DNA from: Atlantibacter subterraneus
Lineage (GTDB): Bacteria > Pseudomonadota > Gammaproteobacteria > Enterobacterales > Enterobacteriaceae
DNA: 64,000 bases
Assembly: GCF_007570865.1 (NCBI RefSeq)
Contig: NZ_VLPS01000003.1
Span: 496,001-560,000 of the forward strand
Reading direction: 5' to 3'
Shown here one piece after another: positions 9,112-18,022 of this stretch; the first letter of the stretch is position 1; every line of letters starts with the position of its first letter. The position numbers and the translations under genes were made by a program. The notes below the pieces were generated by a model. That model worked only from the letters and a program-made list of their open reading frames with translations, was not told where the DNA came from and searched no databases.

Positions 9112-10581
9112 ATGGAAAATCAGGAACTAAAGCAAAGAGAGCTGTATCGTAGCAGAGGTTATAACGACGATCTTCTTCCTAAAACTGAACAGCAACGCAC
9201 CTGGCGTGCAATAAACTACTTCACTTTGTGGATGGGATCGGTTCATAACGTACCAAATTATGTCATGGTCGGTGGTTTTTTTATTCTGGGGTTGTCAACG
9301 TTAAGTATTATGCTGGCTATTATTGTCAGCGCTTTTTTTATCGCTTTCGTCATGGTGATGAATGGCGCAGCCGGAACACGTTACGGCGTGCCGTTTGCCA
9401 TGATATTACGCGCCTCCTATGGAATTAAAGGCGCGTTATTACCCGGGATTCTCAGAGGCGGTATTGCCGCTATTATGTGGTTTGGCCTGCAATGCTATGC
9501 CGGGTCACTGGCATTCTTAATTCTTATTGGCAAGATATGGCCCGATTTTTTAAGCCTCGGAGGCGATTTCAGTATTCTCGGGTTAAATTTACCGGGTTTA
9601 ATTGCCTTTATTATATTCTGGGCCATCAACGTGATGATTGGTTTTGGCGGCGGCAGCGTATTGAATAAATTTACCGCTATTCTGAATCCGTGCATTTATA
9701 TCGTGTTTGGCGGGATGGCGATCTGGGCGGTTAACCTGGTAGGGATTACCCCGATACTTGAGTACATACCCACCGGGGTAACGCAAAACGGCAACAGCGG
9801 GTTTTTAGTACTGGTGGTGATCAATGCCGTCGTTGCCGTATGGGCCGCGCCTGCGGTGAGCGCATCCGATTTTACCCAAAATGCCAAAGACTTTCGCCAG
9901 CAGGCGATTGGCCAGACGCTGGGGCTGGTGGTTGCCTATATTCTGTTTGCCGTTGCCGGGGTCTGTATTATTGCCGGTGCCAGCATTCATTACGGGGTAG
10001 ACACCTGGAACGTGCTGGATATTGTGCAGCGTTGGGACAGTTTATTTGCATCCTTCTTCGCGGTACTTGTTATTCTGATGACCACCATCTCAACCAACGC
10101 CACCGGGAATATTATCCCGGCAGGTTATCAAATTGCGGCAATCGCACCGACTAAGCTGACCTATAAGAATGGCGTTATGATTGCCAGTATTATTAGTTTA
10201 CTGATTTGTCCCTGGAAGCTCATGGAGAATCAGGACAGTATTTATTTATTCCTGGATATTATTGGCGGGATGCTGGGTCCGGTTATTGGTGTGATGCTGG
10301 CGCATTACTATATCGTTATGCGCGGTAATATTGATTTAAATGTCTTATACACTAAACCCGGCGATTACAAATTTTATGAGCATGGGTTTAATACCACTGC
10401 ATTTGTTGTCACGGTTATTGCTGTCATTATCTCACTGGGCGGGAAGTTTATTCCGCTGTTAGAGCCGCTTTCACGTGTTTCCTGGTTTGTCGGCGTCATT
10501 GTGGCCTTTGGTTTATATGCTCTTTTCAAAGGAAAAACGCCGCGGGCGTCAATTGAAAAAAAACCGGCAGGACAAAATTAA
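9112..10581 (+). CDS. allP: Allantoin permease (NCS1 family)
   Basis: 489 residues, about 12 membrane helices, nearly the same as E. coli AllP/YbbW (484). NCS1 family landmarks are NYFTLWMGSVHNVPNYV in helix 1, GVPFAMILRASYGIKGA, and WAAPAVSASDFTQNA. It imports allantoin into the cytoplasm. I start at ATG 9112 (TAGAGGGA ribosome site, MENQELKQREL) instead of the upstream frame extension at 9094. The 108-nt gap after glxR holds only a weak GGATGGC/GCCATCC hairpin and no sign of the small ybbV gene found there in E. coli. Confidence 0.95.
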   Translation: MENQELKQRELYRSRGYNDDLLPKTEQQRTWRAINYFTLWMGSVHNVPNYVMVGGFFILGLSTLSIMLAIIVSAFFIAFVMVMNGAAGTRYGVPFAMILRASYGIKGALLPGILRGGIAAIMWFGLQCYAGSLAFLILIGKIWPDFLSLGGDFSILGLNLPGLIAFIIFWAINVMIGFGGGSVLNKFTAILNPCIYIVFGGMAIWAVNLVGITPILEYIPTGVTQNGNSGFLVLVVINAVVAVWAAPAVSASDFTQNAKDFRQQAIGQTLGLVVAYILFAVAGVCIIAGASIHYGVDTWNVLDIVQRWDSLFASFFAVLVILMTTISTNATGNIIPAGYQIAAIAPTKLTYKNGVMIASIISLLICPWKLMENQDSIYLFLDIIGGMLGPVIGVMLAHYYIVMRGNIDLNVLYTKPGDYKFYEHGFNTTAFVVTVIAVIISLGGKFIPLLEPLSRVSWFVGVIVAFGLYALFKGKTPRASIEKKPAGQN

Positions 10582-10653
10582 CGAAGTCACAAAAGTAGCA
10601 GTTGTAAGCAATATCTGTCTCAAACATCTACTCTATAAAACATGGAGAGTCTT

Positions 10654-12015
10654 ATGTCATTCGATCTGATTATTAAAAACGGCACTGTTATTTTAGAGAA
10701 TGAAGCCCTCGTTACCGATATCGCAATAAAGGATGGAAAAATTGCGGCGATTGGTGAAGGGTTGAGTGGCGCGGCAAACGTCATGGACGCCACCGGCCTG
10801 GTGGTATCTCCGGGCATGGTTGATGCGCACACCCATATTTCAGAACCCGGTCGTACGCACTGGGAAGGCTATGAAACGGGCACGCGTGCGGCGGCGAAAG
10901 GGGGTATAACGACGATGATCGAAATGCCGCTTAACCAGCTTCCCGCTACGGTAGACCGTGCTTCAATCGAAATGAAGTTCGATGCGGCAAAGGGCAAACT
11001 AACCATCGATGCCGCACAGCTCGGCGGGCTTGTGTCATACAACCTTGACCGTCTGCATGAGCTTGATGAGGTGGGGGTTGTCGGCTTCAAATGCTTTGTT
11101 GCCACCTGCGGCGATCGCGGTATCGACAACGATTTCCGCGACGTAAATGACTACCAGTTCTGGCGTGGCACAAAGACCTTAGCAGAGCTGGGTCAGCCGG
11201 TGCTGGTACATTGTGAAAACGCGCTGATCTGTGACGAACTGGGTGACGTGGCGAAGAAAGAAGGGCGGCTGACCGCGCACGACTATGTCGCTTCCCGTCC
11301 GGTCTTTACCGAAGTAGAAGCCATTCGCCGCATTTTGTATCTGGCCAAAGTCACAGGTTGCCGCCTGCATATTTGCCATGTCAGCAGCCCTGAAGGCGTC
11401 GCTGAAGTGACGCGTGCCCGTCAGGAAGGTCAGGACGTAACCTGCGAATCTTGCCCTCACTATTTTGTCCTCGATACCGGTATGTTTGAAGAAATCGGTA
11501 CGCTGGCAAAATGTTCCCCGCCAATCCGCGATAAAGCAAATCAGCAGGGCATGTGGGAAAAATTACTGAATGGCGAAATTGACTGCCTGGTGTCCGATCA
11601 CTCTCCATGCCCGCCGGAAATGAAGCAAGGCAATATTATGCAAGCCTGGGGCGGAATTGCGGGTTTGCAAAGCTGCATGGATGTGATGTTTGACGAGGCC
11701 GTGCAAAAACGCGGGATGCCGCTAACGCAATTCGCGCATTTGATGGCAACTAATGCAGCCGATATTTTTGGCCTGAAAAACAAAGGGCGTATTGCCCCTG
11801 GGAAAGACGCCGATCTGGTGTTTATCCAACCCAACTCTTCATATGTGCTGAAAAATGAAGATCTGGAATATCGTCATAAAGTCAGTCCTTACGTCGGGTT
11901 TACTATCGGCGCGCGGATCATGAAAACCATTTTACGTGGCGAAGTGATCTATGACATTGAGTCTGGTTTCGCCAGCAAACCGATCGGTAAATTCATTCTT
12001 AAACATCAGCAGTAG
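10654..12015 (+). CDS. allB: Allantoinase
   Basis: 453 residues, identical in length to E. coli AllB. It is a binuclear-metal amidohydrolase opening the allantoin ring to allantoate. All ligands are in place: H59 and H61 (DAHTHISEP), the carboxylated lysine K146 (GFKCF), H186 (VLVHCENA), H242 ([10 protein letters not shown]) and D315 (VSDHSPCP). I start at ATG 10654 ([16 protein letters not shown] upstream) rather than ATG 10642, to match the family. It follows allP by 72 nt and ends in a terminator. Confidence 0.97.
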   Translation: MSFDLIIKNGTVILENEALVTDIAIKDGKIAAIGEGLSGAANVMDATGLVVSPGMVDAHTHISEPGRTHWEGYETGTRAAAKGGITTMIEMPLNQLPATVDRASIEMKFDAAKGKLTIDAAQLGGLVSYNLDRLHELDEVGVVGFKCFVATCGDRGIDNDFRDVNDYQFWRGTKTLAELGQPVLVHCENALICDELGDVAKKEGRLTAHDYVASRPVFTEVEAIRRILYLAKVTGCRLHICHVSSPEGVAEVTRARQEGQDVTCESCPHYFVLDTGMFEEIGTLAKCSPPIRDKANQQGMWEKLLNGEIDCLVSDHSPCPPEMKQGNIMQAWGGIAGLQSCMDVMFDEAVQKRGMPLTQFAHLMATNAADIFGLKNKGRIAPGKDADLVFIQPNSSYVLKNEDLEYRHKVSPYVGFTIGARIMKTILRGEVIYDIESGFASKPIGKFILKHQQ

Positions 12016-12029
12016 CCCTCACTGATAAA

Positions 12030-12063
12030 GCTGTGCTCATTATTGTGGGCACAGCATTTTTCG
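12030..12063 (+). terminator. Intrinsic terminator after allB
   Basis: GCTGTGC (12030-12036) pairs with GCACAGC (12049-12055), followed by ATTTTTCGTTTT. It would limit readthrough into ybbY. Confidence 0.75.
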
Positions 12064-12088
12064 TTTTATGAAGGTAAGGATATTTAAC

Positions 12089-13381
12089 GTGCTTAAGCTT
12101 AGCCGGGATAATGGGTTGTCAGGCTTTCAATGGTTATTTTTTATATTCTGCAATACGGTCGTCGTACCCCCGACGCTTAAATCCGCGTTTCATTTATCCG
12201 ATCAATCCACTTTTATGCTGATGCAATACGCTTTTATCAGCACCGCGCTTGCCTGTCTGGTTCAGGTTATATGGGGTCATAAACGGGCCATCATGGAGGG
12301 CCCGACGGGTCTGTGGTGGGGGACGATCCTTAGCGTTACTTTTGCCGAATCTTCGCAGGGTACGTCGCTTGCCGATATCGGCGGAAGTTTTGCCGTGGGG
12401 ATTTCTTTGGCGGGTTTGCTTACGGTGCTGGTGGGGATCAGTGGCCTTGGCCAGCGTTTTTCGCGGCTGTTCCGCCCGTCGGTGATGGTGGTCTTTATGT
12501 TTCTGCTAGGGGCGCAATTAGTCACAATTTTTCTTAAAGGCATGTTGGGATTGCCATTTGGCGTAGTAACCGGAAGCATCTCCATTAAGTGGTTACCCTT
12601 TACGTTAGCGTTAGCGGTTGTCATGTTAATTATTGCCATCATTGTATTTACCCCCCGTAGAATCGCAAAATTTGCCATTCTTATCGGCACTCTGATTGGC
12701 TGGATGTTTTATAAACTTTGGTTTGCTTCACCCGAACTGCTTTCAACCGCCGCCCCATGGCACTGGTTTCCACTTGGCGCACCAGAAAATATTAAGCCCG
12801 GCATTGTGATCACCGCTGTGTTGACCGGACTGGTCAATATTTCAAATACCTTTGGCGCTATTCGAGGGACCGATGTTTTTTATCCTGCGGCAGATGAGCA
12901 GGTTATTTATCGACGCAGTTTTATCGTTTCCGGTGCCATGACGATATTCACCGCGCCTTTAGGCGTGGTGCCCTTTTCGCCCTTCGTTTCCTCGGTAGGA
13001 TTGATAACCCAGACTGAAGATGCCAGCCGTCGGTCATTTATCCTCGGTAGTCTGTTTTTTCTGTTAATTGCGGTGGTTCCATGGTTAACGCAGTTTTTTT
13101 GCGCTATTCCGCTCACCATTAGTAGCGCGGTGATGCTGGTAGCCTATTTGCCCTTACTCTGGTCAGCCTTACTGTTTGCCAAAATGGCAGAGTTAAGCCC
13201 GAGAACGATTTATCGAATCGCCATTCCCCTGTTTGTTGGTCTGTTTTTAATGAACATTCCGCCTGTGTTTTTATATGACATCCCTCTTACCCTGCGTCCG
13301 TTATTAAGCAACGGATTATTAATGGGCATATTACTGGCGGTACTGCTGGAAAATCTGTTGCCCTGGGACCGCTTTAAATAA
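12089..13381 (+). CDS. ybbY: YbbY, NCS2-family purine/uracil-type permease
   Basis: 430 residues with about 12 hydrophobic segments, belonging to the nucleobase:cation symporter-2 family and close to E. coli YbbY (433). Visible motifs are [19 protein letters not shown] near the N-terminus, [20 protein letters not shown] in the middle and [20 protein letters not shown] at the end. The substrate is unproven; linkage suggests allantoin or a purine breakdown product. GTG 12089 behind an AAGGTAAGGA ribosome site aligns best with E. coli; ATG 12068 would give 437 residues. The next gene, glxK, starts 25 nt after it. Confidence 0.9.
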   Translation: MLKLSRDNGLSGFQWLFFIFCNTVVVPPTLKSAFHLSDQSTFMLMQYAFISTALACLVQVIWGHKRAIMEGPTGLWWGTILSVTFAESSQGTSLADIGGSFAVGISLAGLLTVLVGISGLGQRFSRLFRPSVMVVFMFLLGAQLVTIFLKGMLGLPFGVVTGSISIKWLPFTLALAVVMLIIAIIVFTPRRIAKFAILIGTLIGWMFYKLWFASPELLSTAAPWHWFPLGAPENIKPGIVITAVLTGLVNISNTFGAIRGTDVFYPAADEQVIYRRSFIVSGAMTIFTAPLGVVPFSPFVSSVGLITQTEDASRRSFILGSLFFLLIAVVPWLTQFFCAIPLTISSAVMLVAYLPLLWSALLFAKMAELSPRTIYRIAIPLFVGLFLMNIPPVFLYDIPLTLRPLLSNGLLMGILLAVLLENLLPWDRFK

Positions 13382-13406
13382 TGAGCTTTTAATTAAGGAT
13401 GAACCA

Positions 13407-14541
13407 ATGAAAATTGTCATTGCTCCCGATTCATTCAAAGAAAGTCTGAGCGCGCAGCGCTGCGCCCTGGCGATTAAAAAAGGGTTTAAAGAAATATTCC
13501 CGGATGCGCAATACCTGTGTTTGCCGATTGCTGACGGAGGAGAAGGAACGGTGGACGCTATGGTTGCCGCTACCCATGGCCGTACGGTTAGCGTTAACGT
13601 CACCGGGCCGATGGGGCTGCCAACGTCAGCCTGTTATGGCGTTACCGGCAATGGCGAAACCGCGATTATCGAAATGGCTTCTGCCAGCGGATTGATGCTG
13701 GTTAAGCCGGAACAGCGCAACCCGCTACTCGCGACAAGTTATGGCACCGGCGAGCTTATTGCGCACGCGCTGGACAGTGGCGTGCGCCATATCATTCTGG
13801 GGATTGGCGGGAGCGCGACGGTGGATTGTGGAATGGGTATGGCTCAGGCGCTGGGCGTGCAGCAGAGGTCAGTCCCTGGGCTTTGGCGGCGGTGAGTTAA
13901 TCCGCCTGGCAAAAGTCGATATGAGCCAATGCCATCCGTTACTGGCCGGGTGTCGTATCGATGTCGCCTGCGATGTTGAAAACACCCTGACCGGGCCGAA
14001 CGGCGCGGCGGCGGTATTTGGCCCTCAAAAGGGCGCAACGTCGGAAATGGTCGCGCAGCTTGAAGCGGGGTTGTGCCACTTCGCCAGCCAACTGGCTGCC
14101 CTAACCGGGATTGATATCCATAATCTCAAAGGGGGCGGCGCGGCGGGTGGCATGGGCGTGGCCGCCTGCGTATTTCTGCATGCCACCCTCACGCCGGGTA
14201 TTGATATTATTATGCAGGCCGTTGGCCTGGAGCAGGCGCTGCGCGATGCGGATTTAGTGATTACCGGAGAAGGGCGTCTCGATAGTCAGACCGTGGGCGG
14301 CAAAGCGCCGATTGGCGTTGCCCGGCTGGCGCGCCGCTATCAGGTACCTGTAATCGGTATTGCCGGGGTGTTGGGTGAAGGTGTGGAAATGGTATACCCG
14401 CACGGAATCGACGCGGTATTCAGTATTCTTCCCCGGCTTGCACCGTTACCGGTGGTGCTGGCTGAAGGGGAAATTAATCTGGCGCAGAGCGCGCGTAATA
14501 TTGCACAGGCGATAAAACTCGGCCAGACATTCGCCCGTTAA
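13407..14541 (+). pseudogene. glxK: Glycerate kinase GlxK, frameshifted
   Basis: The first frame (13407-13895) runs [15 protein letters not shown] to [10 protein letters not shown], like E. coli GlxK, then leaves the family sequence and stops within about 10 residues. From about 13863 a second frame continues as [20 protein letters not shown] through to KLGQTFAR at 14541, matching the rest of the kinase. Comparing with E. coli, only 7 nt lie between the Val codon of ALGV and the Gly codon of GQ where 18 are expected, so about 11 nt are missing. Nothing else is damaged. The enzyme phosphorylates D-glycerate to 2-phosphoglycerate; without it the cell would need GarK. A sequencing or assembly error remains possible. 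Confidence 0.9.
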
Positions 14542-14562
14542 TTCCCTTTCTGACTTTACGAT

Positions 14563-14590
14563 AAAAAAGACCACGGTTTTCACCGTGGTC
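14563..14590. terminator. Bidirectional terminator between glxK and allE
   Basis: GACCACGG (14569-14576) pairs with CCGTGGTC (14583-14590). Six A at 14563-14568 give a U-tract for the minus-strand allD-allC-allE operon; on the plus strand it ends glxK. Confidence 0.85.
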
Positions 14591-14614
14591 AAACCGACTT
14601 GCTAAAAGAAACGT

Positions 14615-15397
14615 TTAAATTTCGACGTCACGGTGACAATCTTTTGAATAAATATAACTGAATGTTTCGCTACCAACGCCATAGCCTGCCTGTAATGAAT
14701 AAGCACCCATGAATATGTAATCGCCTTTTTTCACCGGCACCCACTCATTATCAAGATTGTACATCCCCTGGCCGCTAAGAATATAAGCGCCGTGCTCCTG
14801 AACATGGGTTTCGATATAGCCATGCGATGCGCCAGGTTCAAAGGAAAGAATATGCATGTTCATATCAAAATCGATTTCTTTCGGCAGGAAGTCCTGCAGT
14901 ATGACGTTGCTCATTCCTTCATACTGAATACGTTCCAACTGGCTGGTGTTGCCGCTAACGCGCCATGGTGCCCGACCCTCAATGCCTGTATAACGACGCT
15001 TGTATAAAAAGAGCTGGCTCGTCCCGCTACTGGCATTGGTGAAGGTCATTTTCTCCCCTGGCGGGCAATACAGATACCCCCCCTGCGTCAGCGAGTATCG
15101 CTCATCGCCCGCGCAGGCGCTGATTGCGCCGCTAATCACATATAAGAAGGTTTCAATGCCAGGTGCGCCAAAGCCCTGAGCATTGCCGCCGCCCGGATGC
15201 AGAGTAACTAAATAATCGACAAAGGTTGCACCCAGTTTGGGAGTAGACAGAATAGTGACATCACAATTTTCAAAACCGGGAATAATGTTTTTGACCAGTC
15301 CGTCTGGCGTGATTAACGCGTAATTGCCACGCTTAACAATCGCCCGTGACATCAATAAGTCCTGGGGATAGCCCGTATTATTATTTAAATAACCCAT
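14615..15397 (-). CDS. allE: (S)-Ureidoglycine aminohydrolase AllE
   Basis: 260 residues (E. coli AllE/YlbA 261). It is a bicupin Mn2+ enzyme releasing ammonia from S-ureidoglycine to give S-ureidoglycolate, so that AllC's product does not decay. The two cupin halves are visible: SAGAC-type barrel with GGYLYCPPGEKMTF near residues 95-125 and the catalytic C-terminal half HILSFEPGASHGYIETHVQEHGAYIL, where the metal-binding Glu, His and Gln/His residues sit. Start MGYLNNNTGYPQDLL agrees with E. coli. It is last in allD-allC-allE, 6 nt after allC, with its ribosome site inside the allC tail. Confidence 0.94.
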   Translation of the reverse strand: MGYLNNNTGYPQDLLMSRAIVKRGNYALITPDGLVKNIIPGFENCDVTILSTPKLGATFVDYLVTLHPGGGNAQGFGAPGIETFLYVISGAISACAGDERYSLTQGGYLYCPPGEKMTFTNASSGTSQLFLYKRRYTGIEGRAPWRVSGNTSQLERIQYEGMSNVILQDFLPKEIDFDMNMHILSFEPGASHGYIETHVQEHGAYILSGQGMYNLDNEWVPVKKGDYIFMGAYSLQAGYGVGSETFSYIYSKDCHRDVEI

Positions 15398-15403
15398 TCG
15401 CTG

Positions 15404-16642
15404 TTACTCCTCTGGTTTATACGCTAATTCATAAAGCATCATGGCCAGGGTTTTTACCCCCAGCGCCAAATCGTTAATATCCGTTGCTTCTGCCGGGTTA
15501 TGGCTGATGCCCTTAATACTCGGCATAAAAATCATGCAGGTTGGCACCGCCTCGGCAAATATCTGCGCATCATGACCCGCGCCGCTGTGCATCAGGCGAT
15601 AGCAAATATCTTGCTGGCGGCACACGCGCTCAAGCTTTGACACCAGACCGGCATTCATCGGAATGGGGGCTTCATCCATCCACAAGTCGATATCGATTTC
15701 GATATTCATCTCGCGGCAAATAGCCTGCATATCCCGTTCGAGTTGCCCGGTAAACGCGATCAGTTGTCGACCGTCAGTGTGGCGACAATCAATGGTAAAC
15801 ACCGTTTTACCAGGTACCACGTTTACCGTGTTGGGCTGAGGCTCCACCTTACCGAAGGTCAACACCAACGGGTCTCCTGCCAGGCGAGCTTTGCCAATCG
15901 ATTCCACGCAGATACGACTAAATGCCTGCACGGTATCGCGCCGATAGCTCATTGGTGTACTGCCCGCGTGATTGGATTCGCCGCTGAGCGTCACGGTATA
16001 ACGGCGCTGCCCGACAATGGCGGTGACCACGCCAATCGACTGTTGGTTAGTTTCCAGTACCCGGCCTTGTTCGATATGCAGCTCGACAAAGGCTTTGATA
16101 TCGTTACGCGGCTTCAGCGGCGCGTTCGGCAGGGTAAAGCCGCACTCCCGCATCGCATCCACAAAACGTATCCCCTGCGCATCGCAGATTTCGCGTACAT
16201 CGTCCGGGTTGGCATGGCCGAGAATATTTTTGCTGCCCCAAAAAACATAGGGGAAACGGCTGCCTTCTTCTTCCGCCAGTGACACCACTTCCAGGGTGCG
16301 TAAAGGGGCACCGTAAGTTTCATTGAGCCAGCGGATCGCTATCCACGCGGCCAGCGCGCCGAATTGGCCGTCAAGATTGCCACCGTTCACCACGGTATCG
16401 ATATGCGAACCGCTTAGCACCACCTCATCGGGATAACGGCTGCCTACTACGCGGCCAAACAGGTTTCCTACCGCGTCAAAGTAAGTTTCGAAACCGCTTT
16501 GCGCCATCTGCTTGCGCAATTCACGTTGGGTTTCAAGCCAGGCGGGTGAATAGAGCAACCGGGTAATTCCGCCATCAGGATCGGCACCGATTGCCGACAG
16601 CCAGGGCAGCTCACGGGCGACGGCGTCTTTAAAAACATTCAT
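15404..16642 (-). CDS. allC: Allantoate amidohydrolase AllC
   Basis: 412 residues (E. coli 411), a peptidase M20-family di-zinc hydrolase that converts allantoate to S-ureidoglycine, CO2 and ammonia. Metal and substrate motifs are present: SGSHIDTVVNGGNLDGQFGA, SLAEEEGSRFPYVFWGS, ELHIEQGRVLE, and the C-terminal HSGAGHDAQIFA. The dimerisation domain has GQRRYTVTLSGESNHAGSTP. It is the middle gene of the allDCE operon, activated in E. coli by AllS. The spacing is 16 nt after allD. Confidence 0.95.
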   Translation of the reverse strand: MNVFKDAVARELPWLSAIGADPDGGITRLLYSPAWLETQRELRKQMAQSGFETYFDAVGNLFGRVVGSRYPDEVVLSGSHIDTVVNGGNLDGQFGALAAWIAIRWLNETYGAPLRTLEVVSLAEEEGSRFPYVFWGSKNILGHANPDDVREICDAQGIRFVDAMRECGFTLPNAPLKPRNDIKAFVELHIEQGRVLETNQQSIGVVTAIVGQRRYTVTLSGESNHAGSTPMSYRRDTVQAFSRICVESIGKARLAGDPLVLTFGKVEPQPNTVNVVPGKTVFTIDCRHTDGRQLIAFTGQLERDMQAICREMNIEIDIDLWMDEAPIPMNAGLVSKLERVCRQQDICYRLMHSGAGHDAQIFAEAVPTCMIFMPSIKGISHNPAEATDINDLALGVKTLAMMLYELAYKPEE

Positions 16643-16658
16643 TGTTTTGCCTCACTGT

Positions 16659-17708
16659 TTATTGTGCGAAAGGCGTCCCTGTTTGATAAGAACGGGTATA
16701 TAACGCATCGGAAATTAAGTAGTCGTAAATTTCATCTACGACCTCTATACCGTTTTTAAGCGATTCTTTTTCATATAGATCGAGGTTTTGTCCCGGATAA
16801 TACACCTGGCTAAATCCCGGCGCGGGCGTGATGGCATTCAGTTCACGTAATGTGTCGCTGATATGGCGGCGGAACAGATCCTGGGCTGAGAAAAATGCCG
16901 GATTAATCACCAAATGCAGTTGGCCAAGATTGCGCCCGGCGGTTAAATCTTCATACATGGAACTGACATGCTTGCCGAAGGGTAAACCCAGCAGGATGCC
17001 AGACAGCATGTCGATCATCATCATCAGCCCATAACCTTTGGGGCCTGCGGCGGGAAGAAGCGCATTGACGGCAAACGGGTCGGTTGTCGGTTTGCCCTGG
17101 CTGTCTACGGCCCAGGTGTCGGGGATGGTTTCATGCCTGCTACGCGCATCAAGAATTTTTCCCCACGCCTGCACCGTGGTCGCCATATCAAACGTCACTA
17201 TTTCATCGCCTTCGCCGGGAGCGGCAAAAGCGAGAGGGTTGGTGCCATAATAGATTTCAGCGCCACCGAACGGCACCACCATCGGGTCAGACTGACACAC
17301 CGATAACCCAATCAACCCCGCCCGGGCGGCTTGTTGCACGAACCAGGACAACGCGCCGCTGTGGCCCATTTGGCGAATACCCACCACCGCCACGCCATTT
17401 TCCCGCGCCATGGTGATGGCGTGCTCCATGCCCAGCTTTGCTGCCACCTGGCCTGAGGCATTATCCGCATGTAACACGGCGCTGCACGGGCCGGTTTGTT
17501 CAAACCTGAACTCAGGGTGGCAGTTAGTGCCGCCGCGCGAGATGCGCTCCGCGTAGTATTCAACCCGCACGGCTCCGTGGGAGTGGATGCCTCTGGCATC
17601 AGCAAATACCAGCACCTCTGCGACGATAGCGGCATGTTTGTCCTGCAGACCAGCAGCCGTTAATTTTTTTTTAATTAGCTCGTGAAGTATTTCCCGACTG
17701 ACTTTCAT
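16659..17708 (-). CDS. allD: Ureidoglycolate dehydrogenase AllD
   Basis: 349 residues, as in E. coli. It is an NAD-dependent LDH2/MDH2-type dehydrogenase that oxidises S-ureidoglycolate to oxalurate, the entry to the energy-yielding oxamate branch. Family landmarks: DARGIHSHGAVRVEYYAERI near residue 35, the VGIRQMGHSGALSWFVQQA block and PKGYGLMMMIDMLSG. It is first in the allDCE operon, divergent from allF across a 314-bp gap. Reading SRHETIPDTWAVDSQGKPTTDP is typical of the nicotinamide-binding lobe. Confidence 0.95.
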   Translation of the reverse strand: MKVSREILHELIKKKLTAAGLQDKHAAIVAEVLVFADARGIHSHGAVRVEYYAERISRGGTNCHPEFRFEQTGPCSAVLHADNASGQVAAKLGMEHAITMARENGVAVVGIRQMGHSGALSWFVQQAARAGLIGLSVCQSDPMVVPFGGAEIYYGTNPLAFAAPGEGDEIVTFDMATTVQAWGKILDARSRHETIPDTWAVDSQGKPTTDPFAVNALLPAAGPKGYGLMMMIDMLSGILLGLPFGKHVSSMYEDLTAGRNLGQLHLVINPAFFSAQDLFRRHISDTLRELNAITPAPGFSQVYYPGQNLDLYEKESLKNGIEVVDEIYDYLISDALYTRSYQTGTPFAQ

Positions 17709-18022
17709 CTGTCTTCCTTTTTTACGGTGAGAGCCTTAATAAGGCCAGCATACGTAATAAACTGACTGAAATTGTGATCCAGATAAATAAAGCGTCATCG
17801 TTAGAATTAATTTAATAATCGACCTGATTTCTGTAAGTAAATTTAATTAATCAACGCCTTTAAATAAATTGCTTCAATAAGGGATGGACTGTTTGAATTT
17901 ATTTGTCAATCCGCCGGGTGTGATGACTGTCACCAAAAATAATAGCCTGGCGATTAGATTGATAAAAAGCCTGTCCGTGAATGAAATTTGTTTGCAGTAT
18001 TTATGTTAATGAGGAATAGATA
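17709..18022. promoter_or_regulatory. allD-allF divergent promoter region with a CRP-like site
   Basis: A 314-bp AT-rich gap between two divergent operons; no gene seen. TGTGATGACTGTCACC at 17919-17934 matches the CRP consensus TGTGA-N6-TCACA at 9 of 10 key bases, centred about 97 bp before the allF ATG. A weaker TGTGATCC half-site lies near 17775. The AllS site for allD should also lie here but I cannot identify it. Confidence 0.5.

Noticed and set aside
15743-16282. A 179-codon plus-strand frame
   Set aside because: Antisense to allC, whose metal motifs are intact.
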